A stretch of 64,000 bases of DNA from Scolanthus callimorphus. Lineage: Eukaryota > Cnidaria > Anthozoa > Actiniaria > Edwardsiidae. The translations under genes were made by a program, and so were the position numbers. Each line of letters begins with the position of its first letter. The stretch's first letter is position 1. Shown in pieces: positions 11,311-26,300 of this stretch. Where the stretch lies: the NCBI GenBank assembly GCA_033964015.1, contig CM066924.1:372001-436000 (forward strand), read 5' to 3'. Under the pieces are notes generated by a model, which worked only from the letters and a program-made list of their open reading frames with translations, was not told the DNA's origin and made no database searches.

Positions 11311-14300
11311 ATGGCGGACACCCTGACTGAAATCAATGTGCGAGAAGATTTGTCTATAAATTTGAAATTACTCGAGGCAGAATACGAGAAAAGTAAAATT
11401 CAACTTCAACGAGATACAGTGACTTATGAGAAGTGGGAGTCAGAGATCGATCTGTGGGAAAAGAAGGAGAAATTGTTCCTTGAAACTCGTAAAAATGGCG
11501 AGCTTATTCGACAGAGAAACGAACTGGAAAAGGAGCTTCAGGTAATTCTTGTTTTCTTTTATCGTATTGATATAAAAGTTTCTTTGAAGCTCATCTCATC
11601 GGGCTGAAGCAAGTGTAATTTCTTTGTTATAATCTACCGATAACAGGTCATGTTTAATGTTGTTGTAGGAGTCTCAGAAACATCAACAACTTGAAAGAGA
11701 TCAGCTTGAAAATATTAATCAGGAATTGAGGAGCAATTTGCAGTTACTACAGGAATCCAAAAACTCGGAACTGGAACAGCTAAAGAAAGAGTTAAAGTCA
11801 TTAAAGGTAAAAAATACTATCAATTCATGTGTATTATACTATTTTTAGATACTAGATAGAGTTTTCAACAGTAAACAACAACAATTTAGCTGGAGAACAA
11901 ACTGCATCTCGCCTTTTGCCCGCACCCAACAACTGTATGTATACGGTAACTTGCGGAGGCCCACTAAATTCAAGCCAGTTTTTAAGACAAATAGATTATG
12001 CAATAGTTTTATTATTCATAATGCCTTGGAGGCTTAGCCATGTTTTGGAAGTAGATAGATAGATGGATAGATAGATAGATAGTTTAATTCGATAAAACGT
12101 TGCAGTTATGTATCAGTCAATTTCAGCGGTGACCATCCCCCCCCCCCCCCCCCCCCCCCCCGGACACCGTGGGGGCATTTGCACACCAGTGCCTTCCCTG
12201 GGGTGGGAATTTTGAAAATTTTGCTGGCCCCGGGGTCGGGAATTGTTTTTCCCCGGGGGAGGGGGGTGGGGAATTTTGGCTTTCTCATCTCAAGCGCGTC
12301 GGGTTTTGCGAACTACAACCCAGTTACAGAAAATAACGCCACATAAAATATAATGCAGAGCATGGCCCGTATACACCACGTTTGGAGACTGACACATTTG
12401 CACATTTCACAGTTAACGTCTTCTGTAGAGAAGAAACAGATTTCGCAATTTCGTCTCAGTGGAAAAACATAAAAACGAATTGACACTAAACAGAGTTCCA
12501 ATTTCGCAAAAAGTCAAGTAACATAACTGCGAAATAGTTGCTCTGCAAATAGAATAAAGGTAAATTTCGCATTGAGAGATGCAGCTAAATGGCTACAACC
12601 GCGAATGGCCTAGGAATGTCACTTCTTTATTTTATATTTTGTCTCACTTTCAGTGAAATGGGAACTCGTTCAAAGACGAGAAAACTAAAGTACATTTAAA
12701 AACGAATTGTAAATGCTCGGACAGTATAAATGGAGTTGAAGTTTCTGTTGTGAAGCTTTGTCACGCAGAGTTACCGTCTTTTTCTCGTCCCGGGGTAGGG
12801 GCATTTTTCCGCTTTTTGTGTTCCCCGCCGTAGGGTATTCTGCATTTTTGCTAGCCCGGGGCGGGGAATTTTCAGTTTTATTTTTAGAAATGACCAAAAG
12901 CCCGGGGGGAGGCATGGTCACCGCTGGAATTGACTAATACATTATAAAAACTGAATTGCGTTATATACATAGTAAAATTATAAAAATATATGGCTTTACA
13001 AATAATTATATATATAAAATGGATAAAAATACTTTATATAATGACAAAAGTTTTATTTCAATATATTTAAATTTACTTAATCTATTAACTAAGTTAAAAA
13101 CTGTGGATTTCATGATTCTTTATTCCTGACTCTCACTTCGACATGGCGTTAATGAAAGAGCGTTTGAAACGTTCCGTTTTGGCACGTGGCAAATTATAAG
13201 TCCTTTTACGCCTTAGATTATAGTCCGAATTGTGTCTAGGTGGCAGCAGATGATGTAGCTTGTGTTCAGGGTTGGACGCGATAGAATCGAATAATTGCCT
13301 ACATAATTCGTTACGTCTATCTTTAAGCGTTGGCAGGCCTAGGCTCCCAAGGCAGTCCTGATATGACATGTCTGGTGATATAATAGAAAGTACTCTCTTT
13401 TGGATTCGTTCAATATCCTCGCAGAGATAAGCGGGGAGCGCATGATGGAAGACAGGAGCACAGTATTCTAGTACAGGTCTAATAGTTGTACAATAGAAAT
13501 TGACGATATCATTAAGAGGGACGCGAGCCCTTTTCAAGAGAACAATAAAATACAGGCGCTTGTTTGCTTACCTTTTCGATTGTTGTTGGCATGGCTAGTC
13601 ATGCTGTCATGTTGTACCTCATGCAACATGCAGGACTTACAACTTACTAACCCACCACACTGACCAGGGAACCTCGTAATTGGAGCCTTGCTCGGTGAGG
13701 ATTTCCCGGCCCTCGGGCAAAGCTAAATAAATAAATAAAATGTTACCAGTAGTATGTGTAAAGGAGGTCTTGTACCGGTAGTTGACATACCCTGTCTCAA
13801 AATCGGTTTAGCAGTTTTAATCAGCTATACACATATTATTTTTTACAATATGTAGATTAGTGTTGATGTATCTGAGATCTTACCACAGAGATAAAATAAT
13901 TTTTATTACTTTTGTTTACTGATGATTTACTGGGTTAAATAAACCGTAGTAGTAGTAGTATGCAATCTAATTGTTCAACATACCCTGCCTTGACTACAGC
14001 ATTGCTATTTGCAGGGCATGATCCTATGTAATCTAGTTTTTTTGTTTTTTAGAATCAATTGATTGAGAACTTTCCCACATTTTCAGTTTTATAACCCACT
14101 ACCCTTTAATAGACCTTTATCTCCTACATTTTAATAGTTCTAAATACTGTAGATTAGTGGAATAACCTGGTCAGAGGTTGCAGTTCTATGGCCATGGTCA
14201 GATAGATGGGAAAGTCTAGACATGCACATACAGTACTCTGGAGACCAATCCAAATACAGGCACAGACTAGAGAACAAGTCCCAGGGCCTAGTCACAGCGA

Positions 14301-17300
14301 TCAGTCCCCTTGTGTGAATGTGTAAGAGGCAAATCCCAGAAACAAGACCCACATACTATGTGCACACTACGTTTTGAGGTTTGCCACCTTGAATGAGATC
14401 ATGAATGGCATGTTTTCATTTGCTAGAATTATCTTGTGACGCAGGGAGAAGTCTCGTGAACCATACAATACATACCAACATCTAAAGTTTTCATGAATTT
14501 ATTATTTGAAGGAGGCAAAAGAAAGTAGTGACAAAGAAAGACTTCAATCTGAGGAAAAGTTGAAGGATGCACAAACAGACATTGGTCAAATAAGAGATGC
14601 CTCAAGTAAAGCCATTCAGGATTTACAAAATGAAATTCTGCAGATAAAGGTCAGTCATAGTGACCCTTACACAAAGGTATTAAACCAACAGTAACAATTT
14701 TTTTTATACGACTGTGACATCATTTTACCATATAAGGTCAAAATTGAGTGCAGATATGGAGCCGTATTACACGGCAAAAGCCGTATTACACGGCTCAAAG
14801 CCGTATTACACTGCTCAAAGCCGTATTACACTGTAGGAAACCGGTCATGAACCGGTTTCGTGCACGCACTTGAATGGCTTCCGGATCGTGTGCTAGTGAA
14901 ATCACGTACGTTTTCTAGTGCATTTGGAAAAGAAAAGGAATATTTTTGATCGTCGTATAATAAATAACTCATTAGTTGTTTTTTCATGTAATACTGGCAG
15001 ACATTTTACTCGTTGCTCGCATTTTTCCTCACCCCTGTGTGACTCAGAAAGATCATAGTTAGTAGAGTCTCCCTCTACTAACTATGGAAAGATACGTCCG
15101 CAACTCGTAAAATATCCGCCCGTATTACAAGAAAAAACATCTAATAAGATATATGTATAATTATTATTTAATTATGTATTCTTGATATGCAGTTATAATT
15201 TATTCCATGGTTACAATTGGTTTAGTCCTTTCTGTTGCCGTTGAACACCAGTTCAGCAATTGGAAGTCAAATTACCAAGAGAAAATCATGTGACCCATCT
15301 CCAACATTTGTCCCAACTATGGTATTAAGAAGAGACAAACCCTTTTGCTGCAGAGTTGGAAATGTTGGACTAGTAAAATGCAAACACATGGGAACTTTCT
15401 GCAGAATGCATGTAGAAATTGAAAGTTATTAAGACAGATTATTTTTTAGAGATTCAAGTTATGCTTGGCCATAAATATTGAACTATACTAAAAAAAGTTC
15501 TGCCAAAATTAAACACATCTTATAGGCCTGAGACTAAATTTCAAGGTTCTCTCAAAATAATATCGCTACTAAAAACGTCTAAACTCTCTCCAAATCTTTG
15601 CCGATGGTGCAGACTTTGGTTCTTGTTTGTGCCTGACTATGAATCATAGAATATGTTGAAAAATCTGGGAGATTTTATACTAACCTGGAGACTGGGAGAT
15701 TTGTTGAAAAACCTGGAGAGTTGACAGGTACACCGTCATGCAGCAGGACATTTATCAATACCTCTCCATCATAACAGAAAATGAAAATTTTGCGTTTGGT
15801 TCCAGAAACTGTCACAAATGGAGAAAGAAGAAATAAAGAACTTGAAGACAAACTGATAAAGGAGGAGAAAAATAAAGCTAAATTAGCTGAAGAATTCACA
15901 ACATTGCAGGTGAAGTAATGAACAGGTGTATACCAGTACCCAGGCCTTCAATCGGCCCTACATTTCCTATATTTTTAAGATTCTCCTATATTTCCCTATA
16001 TTGTCTTGAAATGCCCTATATTTCCTATTATTTTGGATATTTTGCACAAAAACGTGAACCCTTTCTTGAAAAGTATTGAAAGTGGAATTTTGGCAATGCG
16101 ATTTGCACCCTGCATATCAAAGTTATAAAACATGTGGTAATTTCACATGCTGGACACTAAATTTTCGGCGCGCTCCTAAAAACAGTTTGGGGAGGCTTGC
16201 TACGGCCCTGTAACTACTAAAAGTATGAAAATCGAAAGACCAGGAGCTACATGCAGCCAAATCACTGTATTTTGAGGCCTTAAAAGGAAGAACCCCGAAA
16301 CCTGCTACAATAGGTCAAATACTTTTAGAGTTAACGAAAAACTTTTTCTTATAACAAACAGAAGAGGAAACGATGGCGACCAGATTTCTATTATGGCGTC
16401 CAAACTTCAATATTTGGCAATAAGAATTTTTATTTAGGCGCCAATGTCACCTCTTGAAAAAAGTTGATGTCGGGCCCTGCATCGTTATTGTCACATGATG
16501 AAACATCGATGTGCTGAATGTCTTGAATGCAGGGGCGTCAACTCTCCCTGTTTTGCCTGGAGTCTTGGGTTTTTGCTTCATCTCCCGGGGAAATATCAAG
16601 AGGACTGCCATACATTTACTGTATTTCTCCCACTAGAGAATTCCAAGAAATTTTACCATTTCAAGGCAGTCTCCAGATTTAATTTATCGTTGGATTGAAG
16701 TCCTTGTAAATGCTATAGCTTACCACTGTATGCATTGCTACGCGACCTCAAAATTCTCAGCAAAGGAATTGTAATGTTAATTTTCTTGAGTCAGAAGTTC
16801 ATAATTCTAGGACAGAAGGGCAAAGGATAGCTTACAATTATTTTAGTTGACTTTACAATTAATGTCGACCCACCGAAGTAGCCGAATCCAACGTTTTGGT
16901 TTTGATTGACGGCTAAAAATCGCCAATCGCCCATCACAACAGTGAATTTTGAGGTCGCGTAGCAATGCATACAGTGGTAAACAAAAAGGAAGAATTTGAT
17001 TACAAAAGCGACTATAGGCCTGTTCATTTGTTTATGTATTTTTCTAAGAACTACTATATGTTGACTCATTAAAGTTGCAGAAATAGTACGCTGACACTAA
17101 ATTACTTTACAAACTCTAATACTCAATATATCTATCAGAGATATTAATTTAGCATTTCTTTTTAGAAAAATTTTAAAGATTTTCAAGTGGAGGCCAAAGA
17201 ACACCAGGATTTGATGGAAAAAGATAATTGTAAAGTACAAAAGGTTTGTAAGGAAGAATATGGTAAGAAAGTTAGTGCTTGATTTTTGTTTTTGTTAGGT

Positions 17301-20300
17301 TACAGGAAGTATTCGCACCGGGTAGAAATTGATTTTCCTCGTTAAGATAACTTGTTCTTGTCAACGGTAGTGTCCTCGTCGCTCAAAGAGTATATTAGAT
17401 GTCATTGTTTATGCGCGCGAAGCGCGTCGAAATTTTTATGGAGAAGTTGCTGAAATAACCACTATCGCTATTTGTTTTACCCTTTTCATCATCCAAATGT
17501 TGCTGAAAAAAATTATGACCCTCCCCCAAACAGGAGTGAAAAAAATTTGGACCCTCCCTTTAGACACGCGAAAAAAATTAGGACCCTCCCCACAAAAATA
17601 GGAGCCCTCCCCCCCGCTAAATAATGACACGTCCCTTATGCGATCGGTTATCGATTCGATACTTTACTGATTCTACTCACAACGATCGAATAAGTAAATA
17701 ATAATAATTCAGCCGAATCAGGTAACAGTTGTGAGTTGAATCAGTAAAGTATCGAATCGATAACCGATCGCATAAGTAAATACATTAATTGGTTTAACAC
17801 ATTCAGCCGAATCGGGAAACAGTAGTCGAATAAGTAAATAGTCGAATCAGTAAATAGTCGAATCAGTAAAAAGTCGAATCAGTAAAAAGTCTAAATCGGT
17901 CAACGATCAGATTTATAATTAATAATTAATAAAAATTCAGCCGAATCAGGAAACAGTTGTGATCAGTAAAGTATCCATATCCGTTCGAATAAGTAAATAA
18001 ATTTACTTTCAGTAAAGCCGAATCGGGAAATAGTTCACGAAAAAAATAGCGATATTGTACGTGACGGAATGCGGAAACGATCTGTCACGCAAGGCAATTA
18101 GATTTTAACTTGAAAGGTCATGGTGATGACGAGATGTGTACTCTGACTAAACATTTGCCCTTGCACGGAGTATTATGGAGACTTTATTTCATCACGACTT
18201 TCTAATTGTGAAATAATACTGAAAACTTTTTATTATAAGAAGTAATATACTGAATAATAAAACCTTCGCAGATCTGAAGTGTTTTTGTTTTATGTAGCGA
18301 AATGTGATCTGTCTGGCTAACGTTGCGCTTTATGTATTTAGTCAAGGTAAAATTGTTCCTGAATCCTTAAAACTGGACTTAATAGGGTTCTGTAGTGGAA
18401 ATAAACTGTTTTCAAGAGTTATTTTGACTGTCCTATTTTTTCATAAGTACCCCCCCGGAATTGAATCGCTAAATGGTCGAATCAGTAAACATTCGAATCG
18501 GGAAACGCGAATAAGTAAGGAGCTTCACCACGGTTGATTTTTGTATTTTCATTATTTCCATGTTGTTCTCTTAAACCTACAGAATGAGAGGTTGATTACT
18601 GAGTTGGAAAGACAAGCCCAAGATTCTAACTTGAGACAGAACAAGCAAAGAAGGAAAATGAAATGTTACTGAATGAACTGAGAGACCTTCAGGTACAGCA
18701 GCGTACATAATTGAATTTTTTCCCTGATCTTTAATTTAATCTTTAATTTAAGGTCTCTGTAAACCCGTGAGGGGTCTCTTCGGAAAAACATTCTCGTCGC
18801 GTCGCAATTTATGCTATGATAATTAGCTATATATCATTTTAAAGCTAAAATATTGCTCTATCTTATGAAGTTGTTTAGTTTATCGAAGTTTAAATTTCTC
18901 TTGTATTTTTAAGACGCCGAACTAAAAACTACCTTGTTTACTTGAGAAGCTAGCGGTTTGTTGCACAATTTCACACTTTGTCGGATTTTAATCTCGGAGA
19001 AATAAACTGCAAAACAGTGTCAGCGATTTTCGATATTTTGCATATTTACGAAAATATTAGGTCGCGAAGTTGAAAGTCACAATTTTTTACAGTTTGTGGC
19101 CACAAAATTTATCATAAAATCTCTTTCAAGTAAAAAATAAAATTCCCTCACACGGTTTTTAGTTGTGATCATTTTCTAACGACACAGTAGCCTGCGAACA
19201 GGCTCTCATGTGTTGTTATTCGGAGTTTTTTGTTTGGAGTTCAGGAACCCTGTGGCACGCGGTCGGAGTCGGGGGAGCGTGGGGCCGAGCACCGCGAGCG
19301 GATTTCTCCTAGCCCCCCGAGAATTCGCAAACAAGCTACCCAGAATCGCAAAAGATTTCGCAAACAAGCTACCCAAACTTCGCCACGCCAGCTATCACAA
19401 GCGGATTTCTCCTAGCCCCCTAGAACTCTAACTAGCGCCTGTGTGCAGGCTAACGACACAGAAAATGTGAGGCCGATATCTTAAATCGTGCGGGGACAGG
19501 AGCTTCGCGAAGGCGAAAATTTGACCTAAAATTAAAGTGCTAGAAAAAGCGTGTAAAGTTAATTAAATTACAGAAAATGAGTGGCGGGCAGTACAAAAGA
19601 ATCGGTAATGGTAGCCCTGGAAAACAAAGTTGACGCGTCATTTGAGGATTTAGAAATAATATTCTTTAGGACTGTATCAAATGAATTTCGAAAAAAAGTC
19701 ATTTTATGTATTTTTATATTTTTACCTTTCACGAGACCCTAAGCAATCCCTAGCTAGAAGTTTCGTGGATTTTTATTAACAATTTATTACAAATTTTCGA
19801 GTCACAAAATATGAGCTTGGGTCCCCTGTGGGAGGGATAGTGAAATCAAAGCCACGAAGTATCACAAAGATATGCTTCTTCTATATAACTTTCTCATCAG
19901 GAAAAATATGACAAAACATTTAGCGAGCTTGGTGAGCTGAAGGAGGAACTATGCCAACTGCATAATGTGCTTACAGCGGTAAGAATTGTGTACGAAAATT
20001 AATAGTATAAGCTAGTATAGATTTGCAGGAGATTCCTGTTACAGCTAAAAGAGTTGCATCGCGACCCACGTTTTCAAAAACATCAAATTATGTTTTCACG
20101 TTTGGCTGCTCCGCTAATTAAACTATCTGAGCCAATCAAACTCTTGCCCTGTTTCGCCTAGTGCAGTCAACTGGCTTCCCTCTGAACTAAAATAGACAAC
20201 GTCGCGACAGAAAGCCAGGCGACTGCACTAGGCGAAACAGGGCAAGAATCTGATTGGCTTATGAGATTTGACTGGCGAAACAGCAAAGCCAAAAATGAGA

Positions 20301-23300
20301 CTCACGATGCAACGATTTTAGATGTTATATTATACATTGCACTCACTATCTCGATAATGATTGGCTAAAAGCGCGCGATTTACTTTGGGAATCACGCATT
20401 TTGAGGGTCTCCAAGAATCAGCATGTTCAAGAATCAGCTAGCTGATTCTTGATCATAAACCAATAAAACAAGGCATAAACAAGGCTAGCAGAGGCCTCTC
20501 TTTTCTCTGCATTTCGCTGGCTGAGGTTCAGCGAAATGCAAAGATAAGAGGCCTCTGCTAGCAGGGAAACAAGAAGCAAAAGAAATAAAAAATAAAAAAT
20601 AAAAAGGGCAGAATGGACACCTTTTTGGAAAGCTCCGGACATTATCCATCGAGACTGTAAGGAATGAATGTGATAGGCAAGGTCAAAGGGAATGGTGACA
20701 CTATGAATGAAACAAGAAAGCGTTGCCATTTTTCCAGTTTCCATTCTGACTTGGGCTTTGTATGCTTCTCTTTTTGCAATGGCAACGGTGAAGAAATGTG
20801 AGTTAACAGTCAATCTCCTCAAAAAGCAAGGAAAATCGATAGGGACACGGGGCTTCTGATACAAGGATATGCATAAGTGAACATGGCAGGCCCTGCCGCC
20901 GGCTTACTGTTGATTCTGTCATAGTAGCTTCATTACTGACAATAAATCTGCTGAGCTCAGATTTACAGACAGACATACAAATGCCTCGAATAAAAAGGCG
21001 ATAGGAAAAACTGGCTGTCAATTTAGTGATTGTCTTTCTTATGTTTTTTGCTTTATTTTGTTATTTTTCAGGATCAAGAAGCTCAGACCAGCTTTATTGA
21101 AATGATAAACCAGCCTTGTACCGAACAAGATGCTGTTGCGAAAGAACCCGAAGCGCGCATTCAAACCGCGGACATGGCAGCCCAAACTGAGCTGATGCCA
21201 ACTACCGAGTCATGTCAAAACGTACCTGAGAATGAAAAACCAACCGAAAAAATGTCGGCACCGAAACCTAGAAATACCAGGTCAAAAGTAGCAAATAAGC
21301 GGCCAGGAAAGCAAGTAACTATACCGGAGAATGAAGAGATTGAAGATAAAGAAGCTCCATCGAAGGCGAAGAGGACTAGAGCGACGAGAAAGAAGATAAA
21401 TGCGAATAAAAGCACTTCTGGGAGTGATTTGGATTGTGTGGAGAATAGAAAGTGCGAAGGGAGAGCGACAAGGGGTCGTAAGGCGAAGAAAGGCGAGAAA
21501 AGTAAGGAAAAAGGAAAGGAGAATTCATCAGTAACTGAACACGAAAAAGGAAAGGAGAATTCATCAGTAACTGAACACGAAAAAGGAAAGGAGAATTCAT
21601 CAGTAACTGAACACGAAGAGAGCGATGAAGAAGACGGCTTTACAACGTTTATAGTTCAAAGAAATGAAACCTTGAAGTTGATAGAAGAGGCGAAGGCAGA
21701 AGACGAACGCAAGGCGAAGTCTACTCGGAAACGAAAGGGCGCTCGAGCGAAGACACGAGCAAACGACGCGGTTACGAAGTCGAAGAAAAGCAGATCCGAC
21801 GAGTCATCGAGTAGCGACAAGTCTGTCTCGGAGAACTCGGATAAAGGGACGCGGGATGGGAAGGACAGCGTGACAAGTGAAAACGCGGGAATTCAAAATG
21901 GAAGGTAGGCGTGATTGTATGAAATGAATTAGTAAACTGGTAGTTCCATTCATTATGGCAGAGCTTGTAAGTACTCCTACCCTGGCTCGTATTTCGATCG
22001 CGGTCCTTCTGAATGGGATTTCAGAGGGATTGTTTGAGTCTCGTGATCTTATTTTAGACATCTGTGCGCAGCGCTATTTGCGACCTTCCGTGAGGCGTGA
22101 CGCGACAACAAAACTTTTTGTTTCGCTAATTAAACTGCACGTGCAGGGATGTGAAACGTTCTTGTTTCCCGTTGGATATTCTAAAGTTACACCAAAATCG
22201 CAGCAAACTTACAAAATCTGGGCATTTCTGACAAGAAAAGGTACTAAATGTTTTGATTTTATTCAACTTAGGTTGACTTTTGGTGAAAACTAAGATTATT
22301 GCGACAGAATCTCAACATTTTCATCCTCATTAGCAAAGTTTCGTGGACCAAACAAAAAGTTTTGATTGATTGACGTCAGATTGACGTCTGCGATAGAAAC
22401 TTCTCAAAACCGAGTCGAGGGTCGCAAATGAATGGCTAGACCTAGTAGAGTAGATTGAGGCTCCTGTTGATGGTCTCCTGGGCTGTGGCAAAGGTAATAT
22501 AAATACCGACTCCTGTCTGCAACTGAGAAGTTGAGTGCACGTGATCACATTCCTTTGACCACAGTCGCGTTCAACGTTTAACCCATAAATTTATATCCGT
22601 TGGGAATTTTGGAACCCTGATTGGACGCTCGAGTTATTTCTTCATAAATGTTTGTAGCTCGTTTAAGGAAGTTCTCGGGGCAGAGTATGATTTGGATTAA
22701 AAATTTCAAATGCTTGAGTGGTAAAGGTGATTAGTTTTGATCACGTGGACGTGCTTTAAATTTACAAACAGACGGTTGGTAGTATCCGAATGAGAAATCC
22801 TTTTTGGGGTTACCCTTCTAGTCAGGGCTTCAAATTGCGCCCGATACAGGCGGAGGGTACCCGCGATATACCGCGGCCAAGGTTCCGTTACACGAATCCT
22901 TCTATCTCCCTAGTGATGGTATCTCCTCTTTGCTACGCTAAATCGTATTTTAAGACAAGGATATCGGAAGCAGTAGGACCCCATAATCGTCTTATTAGGT
23001 TATTAGGCCTGTAAATATATAAATTCTCGTAACTCGATATAAGTCAATGGTCTCTGCTGTTGCGTCTAACTGAGTTCCTTGCAGGATACCTGTCGGGTAG
23101 CCTGTTGCGATACAGGGCATGGAACACGAGGCTTTTAAGGCGACTGTAAACCTTCGAAGGTGCCCTTCGCTAAAAAAAATCCCTCGCGCGCGCAAACACA
23201 ATTATACATATAAACTATATACCATTTTAAAGCTCAATAGTAGTAGTTTCCAAATATGCTATTTTTATTTCTTCTCTTTTAAAACCTTTTACGCTAGGCG

Positions 23301-26300
23301 CCGCGCAATGAGTTTCCGACGCGCTCTAAAAAATTGAATTATGCGCATAGTGAACGCGTTTCTTTCAGCCCAAAAACTGCATCACGTCCATCAGCACTCA
23401 TAGGGCTGTCAAACCGTGTGGGGATTTGTCAATATTTTACTTAGTTTATGATTTATCAAAGGCTAAAGTCGAAAGAGTAAAAATCGCTTACATTCCTTTA
23501 CTTACGGCGAATTTGCAGCGCAGCAAAGCAATATTTCTTTAAAGCCCCACACGGTTTTAGAGATCAATGCTTAAACTAGCAATTGGCCAAGTTTCAAACG
23601 AAACCATCGTTTCCCTCTATGCGCATAATTCAGTTTTATGTTGGTAATCTGCTCTAAAACTACTAAAGAGTTAGGGCTCGTAGAAGCTTTCCTGGCTTCT
23701 CAAGTGGACAGCAAACAAACGTCAAGCAGATGTCAACTGATAACCAATGAGAACGAAGCGCCCCGTTGGGCCAGGAAAGTTCGCGGGAAAGCTCTTCCGC
23801 TCTCGAATTTCAAGAGCATTGTTTATCGTTTTAAGCCTCGACTTATCAGAGGATAATGGAATGACAAAGTCAAAATCAAACCGACGCAAATCAAGCGCTG
23901 CAAATCAAAGTAGGAAGACTAAAAACTCTCCAACAAAGAAGAAAAAGGCCAAGGGAGGAAAACAAAAGACAGCAGCGGTCACAACGGCCCGATTTAAATC
24001 ACATGGAAATCATGTTCAGGGAACGCGAGCTCGAGTAGCGAGAACGATCAGATTATCTAGCTTCTTTGGAAATATCGAATCCATTTACTTCAATTTGACG
24101 GAACGCATTTTGTTTGCGGATACGCTTAAATAGCATGCAGAGACATGGCCAAGCGCGAAAGCCACCAAGACGAATCAGAAATGTACAATACTGCAAAACG
24201 TTGTATTAATGGTTGAAATTCGTGAGATTGAAAGTTGAGTTGTTCGCGTTCACTTGTAGTTCGATGTTTGAAGGAAATGTGCGTAATGCTAATGAGTCCC
24301 GGATTATGTTTTCGCGCGCAATCAGTGGGGAGCCTGTGTCATATGTAAACAGGATTAAAGGATTTAAGTCGGCTGAGTTAGTAAATGCTCCGACGAAATG
24401 AATAATTATTCTCGTTTTTACGCATGAAAACACTACTTTTTGTATTTTTCTTTTTACGAGTTGCTAGATTATGACACAAACTTTAAGTTCAGACGAAAAA
24501 AGAAAAAACGAAAAAAAAATTCCTCGAAGGTTGACAGTAGCCTTAAATATACCTCCTATAGGTTTTTGAGCGAACTTATAATACGTATAGTTTGCTTCTA
24601 ATTAAGTGTCCTTGAGAAATAAAGATATTAGTAGAAGCCCACTCGCGTACTATCACGAGTCCTGCAATCTGATTGGTTCCGCTACTCACTACCTATCACG
24701 TAATAGATAGTGCGTAGCGAAAAAGCTAAACTATAAAACTTTCAAAATAAATTAAATAAAAAACATACATGCATTATATTTTTTGCAGGAAGCAAAAACC
24801 TGCCGCACCCACCCGACCCTCGTTAAACGAGACGATCCGTATCTGTAGCCAGAGCATTCTTGCGGAAGTGTCAAATATCCAGAACGGAACCAAGAAACGC
24901 AAGACCCTCTACAACCCCAAGGACACGTCCATGATGGTTTCCTTCCTGCCTGTACAGGTATGCGGCGAATGGTCCGGCTGTTATGCCTGCGATTTTCATC
25001 CAATAAGGCCAACAACGGCACTTGATGATTCCAGAAATCATCCATACCTTTCCAATTAGACTGCCTGCAGTCCCTTCCTAGTCTGGAATTTCACACCACA
25101 CAGAAAACGTTTCGGACGGATAGAATTTTGACCAGTTTTATTTTCCGACACTAGTCTTGTCCAAAATTAAAGGGGGCCTGTCACGCTACGCGCATGCTCC
25201 AGGAGCGATCACTCTGATTCATCAGAAAAACTAGTTACACTATCCTATCAGATAACTAGACTAGACGAACTTTCGGAAAATCGTACTTCATGAGGCATTT
25301 TTTAGTAAAAGCTGGCAACAAGTGCCATCTTATGCGAAATTTTACGCTGAATCCGAATTTTTTTGTTGCCAACGCAGATTTTGCATTTTAAGAGGTGAAA
25401 TGACGTCATGATTGACAGCTGTCACACAAACCTCTACAATGAATTTTTCGCCGATTTTTCTTTTCAAATTTTAACGGCCAGTGAAATTCAATGTATAAGT
25501 GGCAATGTGATATTCAAAAAAATGTATCTATATTATGGGATAGGGTGATTGATGGGCGTAGAACGTCATCCAAAATGGCGGATCCAAGATGGCCGCCGTG
25601 CCGCCATTTTGGATATCTGTTGATTGTTTGAGGCCATCACGTTCAAAGGCTAAACTTAAAAAAAATAAAAGACAAAACTTAAACGATTCTGCAATACATA
25701 AAAAGTAGCAACTGACGATTATGGTGGAAAGAGAATAATATATAGGCAAATATATGATTGTTGTTAGTGAATTTAGGTAGGAAATTATAGCAAGTTAGTC
25801 GTCCCTACTGTAAAAGTTCTCACTATGACTATTGATTCCAAAGCCTATCACTGAGTCAACTACATCTACGACTATTGTTTTAAATGCATGCAGAATATTC
25901 CTCTTACACACACAGGAATAATAATGATAAGAAAAAGCAGGGATAAATGTGGAAATCATTCTATGGCAATTTAGGCGTTGCTCCAGCCTTTTCCGAATTT
26001 TGTTTTATAGCCTGGTGGTAGCAACTTTGAACTTATAAGCAAAAGTAGCGAATGTAAGACTTTAATTTGTCCTCGGAGTAGCTTTCCTCTCTATGCTTGA
26101 AAGCCCTTTCCTATTCCAACCCCTTTCTTGTCTGAGGTTTCCTTTGAGGTTTTCTGCTGGTCCTGAGGTTTCCGCTATTTTTCGATTATGCCGCGGGGGC
26201 AGCAGATTGCACGGTCATTTTGAACGAGCTTTTGATATAAGGACTTCAAAGGCATAGTTTTGTTGCCGGGACTGAGGATGATCATCGAAAAATGGTGATA

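Noticed and set aside
15235..15432. 65-aa ORF considered as an extra exon of the coiled-coil gene
   Set aside because: Starts at a non-ATG codon, lacks heptads, and its inclusion would not repair the frame of the next exon.
20427..20864. 145-aa minus-strand ORF
   Set aside because: It runs through the GCTAGCAGAGGCC hairpin, so part of it is transposon DNA; the rest has no family character.
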